Source: Veillonellaceae bacterium (GTDB lineage: Bacteria > Bacillota > Negativicutes > Veillonellales > Negativicoccaceae). Taken from it: 52,120 nucleotides of DNA. The stretch lies in NCBI GenBank assembly GCA_022771805.1, contig JALELM010000014.1, positions 24,001-76,120 of the forward strand. The letters are read 5' to 3'. Below the pieces are notes generated by a model. It saw only the letters and a program-made list of their open reading frames with translations. It was not told the DNA's origin and searched no databases. A program made the translations under genes and the position numbers. This document shows, one piece after another, positions 51,947-52,120 of this stretch; positions within the stretch are counted from its first letter, which is position 1, and each line of letters starts with the position of its first letter.

Positions 51947-51975
51947 TTGACAAACATTCGACAGCGTGATAAACT
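51947..51975 (+). promoter_or_regulatory. Downstream rRNA promoter (P2)
   Basis: TTGACA, 17-bp spacer, TAAACT with TGA extension. Tandem promoters are usual for rRNA operons. Confidence 0.82.
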
Positions 51976-51981
51976 TTACAA

Positions 51982-52110
51982 GTCGCTATAAAGCGACAGC
52001 GGTTCTTTGAAAACTGAACAATGCAAGAAAAAGCCAATGTGCGGGTTCAAAGAAATGAACTCGAAAACAAAGCACCGAAAGGTGCAAAACGAATGAGCAA
52101 GACAAACTAC
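51982..52110 (+). promoter_or_regulatory. 16S rRNA leader with antitermination-like elements
   Basis: It contains the hairpin GTCGCT / AGCGAC (51982-51997), boxB-like, directly before GGTTCTTTGAAAACTGAACA, a boxA-containing block common to Firmicute rRNA leaders. A second hairpin, GCACC-GAAA-GGTGC, lies at about 52071-52084. Processing sites are expected here. Confidence 0.75.
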
Positions 52111-52120
52111 TATGGAGAGT
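52111..52120 (+). rRNA. 16S ribosomal RNA, 5' end (partial)
   Basis: The window ends in TATGGAGAGT, which fits the start of 16S rRNA (continuing TTGATCCTGG in Firmicutes). The tandem promoters and boxA-like leader before it support the call. The exact mature 5' end may be a few bases upstream. Confidence 0.8.

Overview
The window reads as a chromosomal segment of an anaerobic, diderm Firmicute of the class Negativicutes (Veillonella/Megasphaera/Dialister type; genus not assignable by eye). The evidence is an SLH-domain porin and an OmpH/Skp-like protein (outer membrane) beside typically Firmicute features: CcpN-type and PurR-type regulators, CdaA/CdaR, a T-box, a SAM-I riboswitch, RuvC-RuvA-RuvB order and AGGAGG ribosome binding sites. 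An oxygen-independent ribonucleotide reductase (nrdDG) indicates anaerobic life. Genes are GC-rich, closely packed and often overlapping, and most are housekeeping. No insertion sequence, prophage, CRISPR array or tRNA gene was recognised.

Layout. 1-1674: end of PEP synthase, then a CcpN-like regulator and the PEP synthase regulatory kinase/phosphatase (gluconeogenesis control). 1683-2657: dGTPase-like gene. 2758-11780: ruvCAB, DUF2905, SpoIID-like protein, queA, tgt, yajC, 5-formyl-THF cyclo-ligase, secD, secF. 11844-13709: DJ-1-like protein (minus strand), cyclodeaminase-like protein, OmpH-like protein. 13911-17655: purR, glmU, prs, pth. 17739-19196: a 65-aa unknown protein, Nudix hydrolase, dTMP kinase. 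19242-21866 (minus): lipoprotein SBP, alpha/beta hydrolase and isochorismatase-family hydrolase as a small operon. 22121-24918: SLH-porin and a 3D-domain/peptidoglycan-binding protein. 25224-28655: GIY-YIG protein, cdaA, cdaR, glmM. 28728-30368 (minus): ACT protein and UPF0210. 30531-33612: exonuclease III, ArnT-like glycosyltransferase, UDG-like protein. 33644-35543 (minus): RuBisCO-like protein overlapping larE. 35641-36442: tpx and rpmB. 36521-39241 (minus): metNIQ behind a SAM-I riboswitch. 39426-42164: nrdDG with an NrdR-like operator. 42220-43552: T-box leader with a repeated antiterminator, then an orphan SBP. 43636-48978 (minus): TerC, queG, zeta-toxin-like kinase, 3-methyladenine DNA glycosylase, efflux adaptor, queT. 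49378-51862: potE and a FecB-like SBP. 51876-52120: tandem rRNA promoters, leader and the first bases of a 16S rRNA gene.

How the parts fit together. Wall and cell-surface supply is prominent: glmM and glmU make UDP-GlcNAc, and cdaA/cdaR make c-di-AMP next to glmM. Queuosine genes occur at three places (queA-tgt, queG, queT), which fits salvage of an imported precursor plus the last synthesis steps. Methionine uptake is controlled by SAM, and nucleotide supply by PurR and NrdR-like sites.

The least conventional items are the RuBisCO-like protein overlapping a LarE-type sulfur transferase, the T-box with one Stem I and two antiterminator/terminator modules, a possible pseudoknot leader in front of queT, and a zeta-type kinase with a large N-terminal extension and no visible antitoxin.
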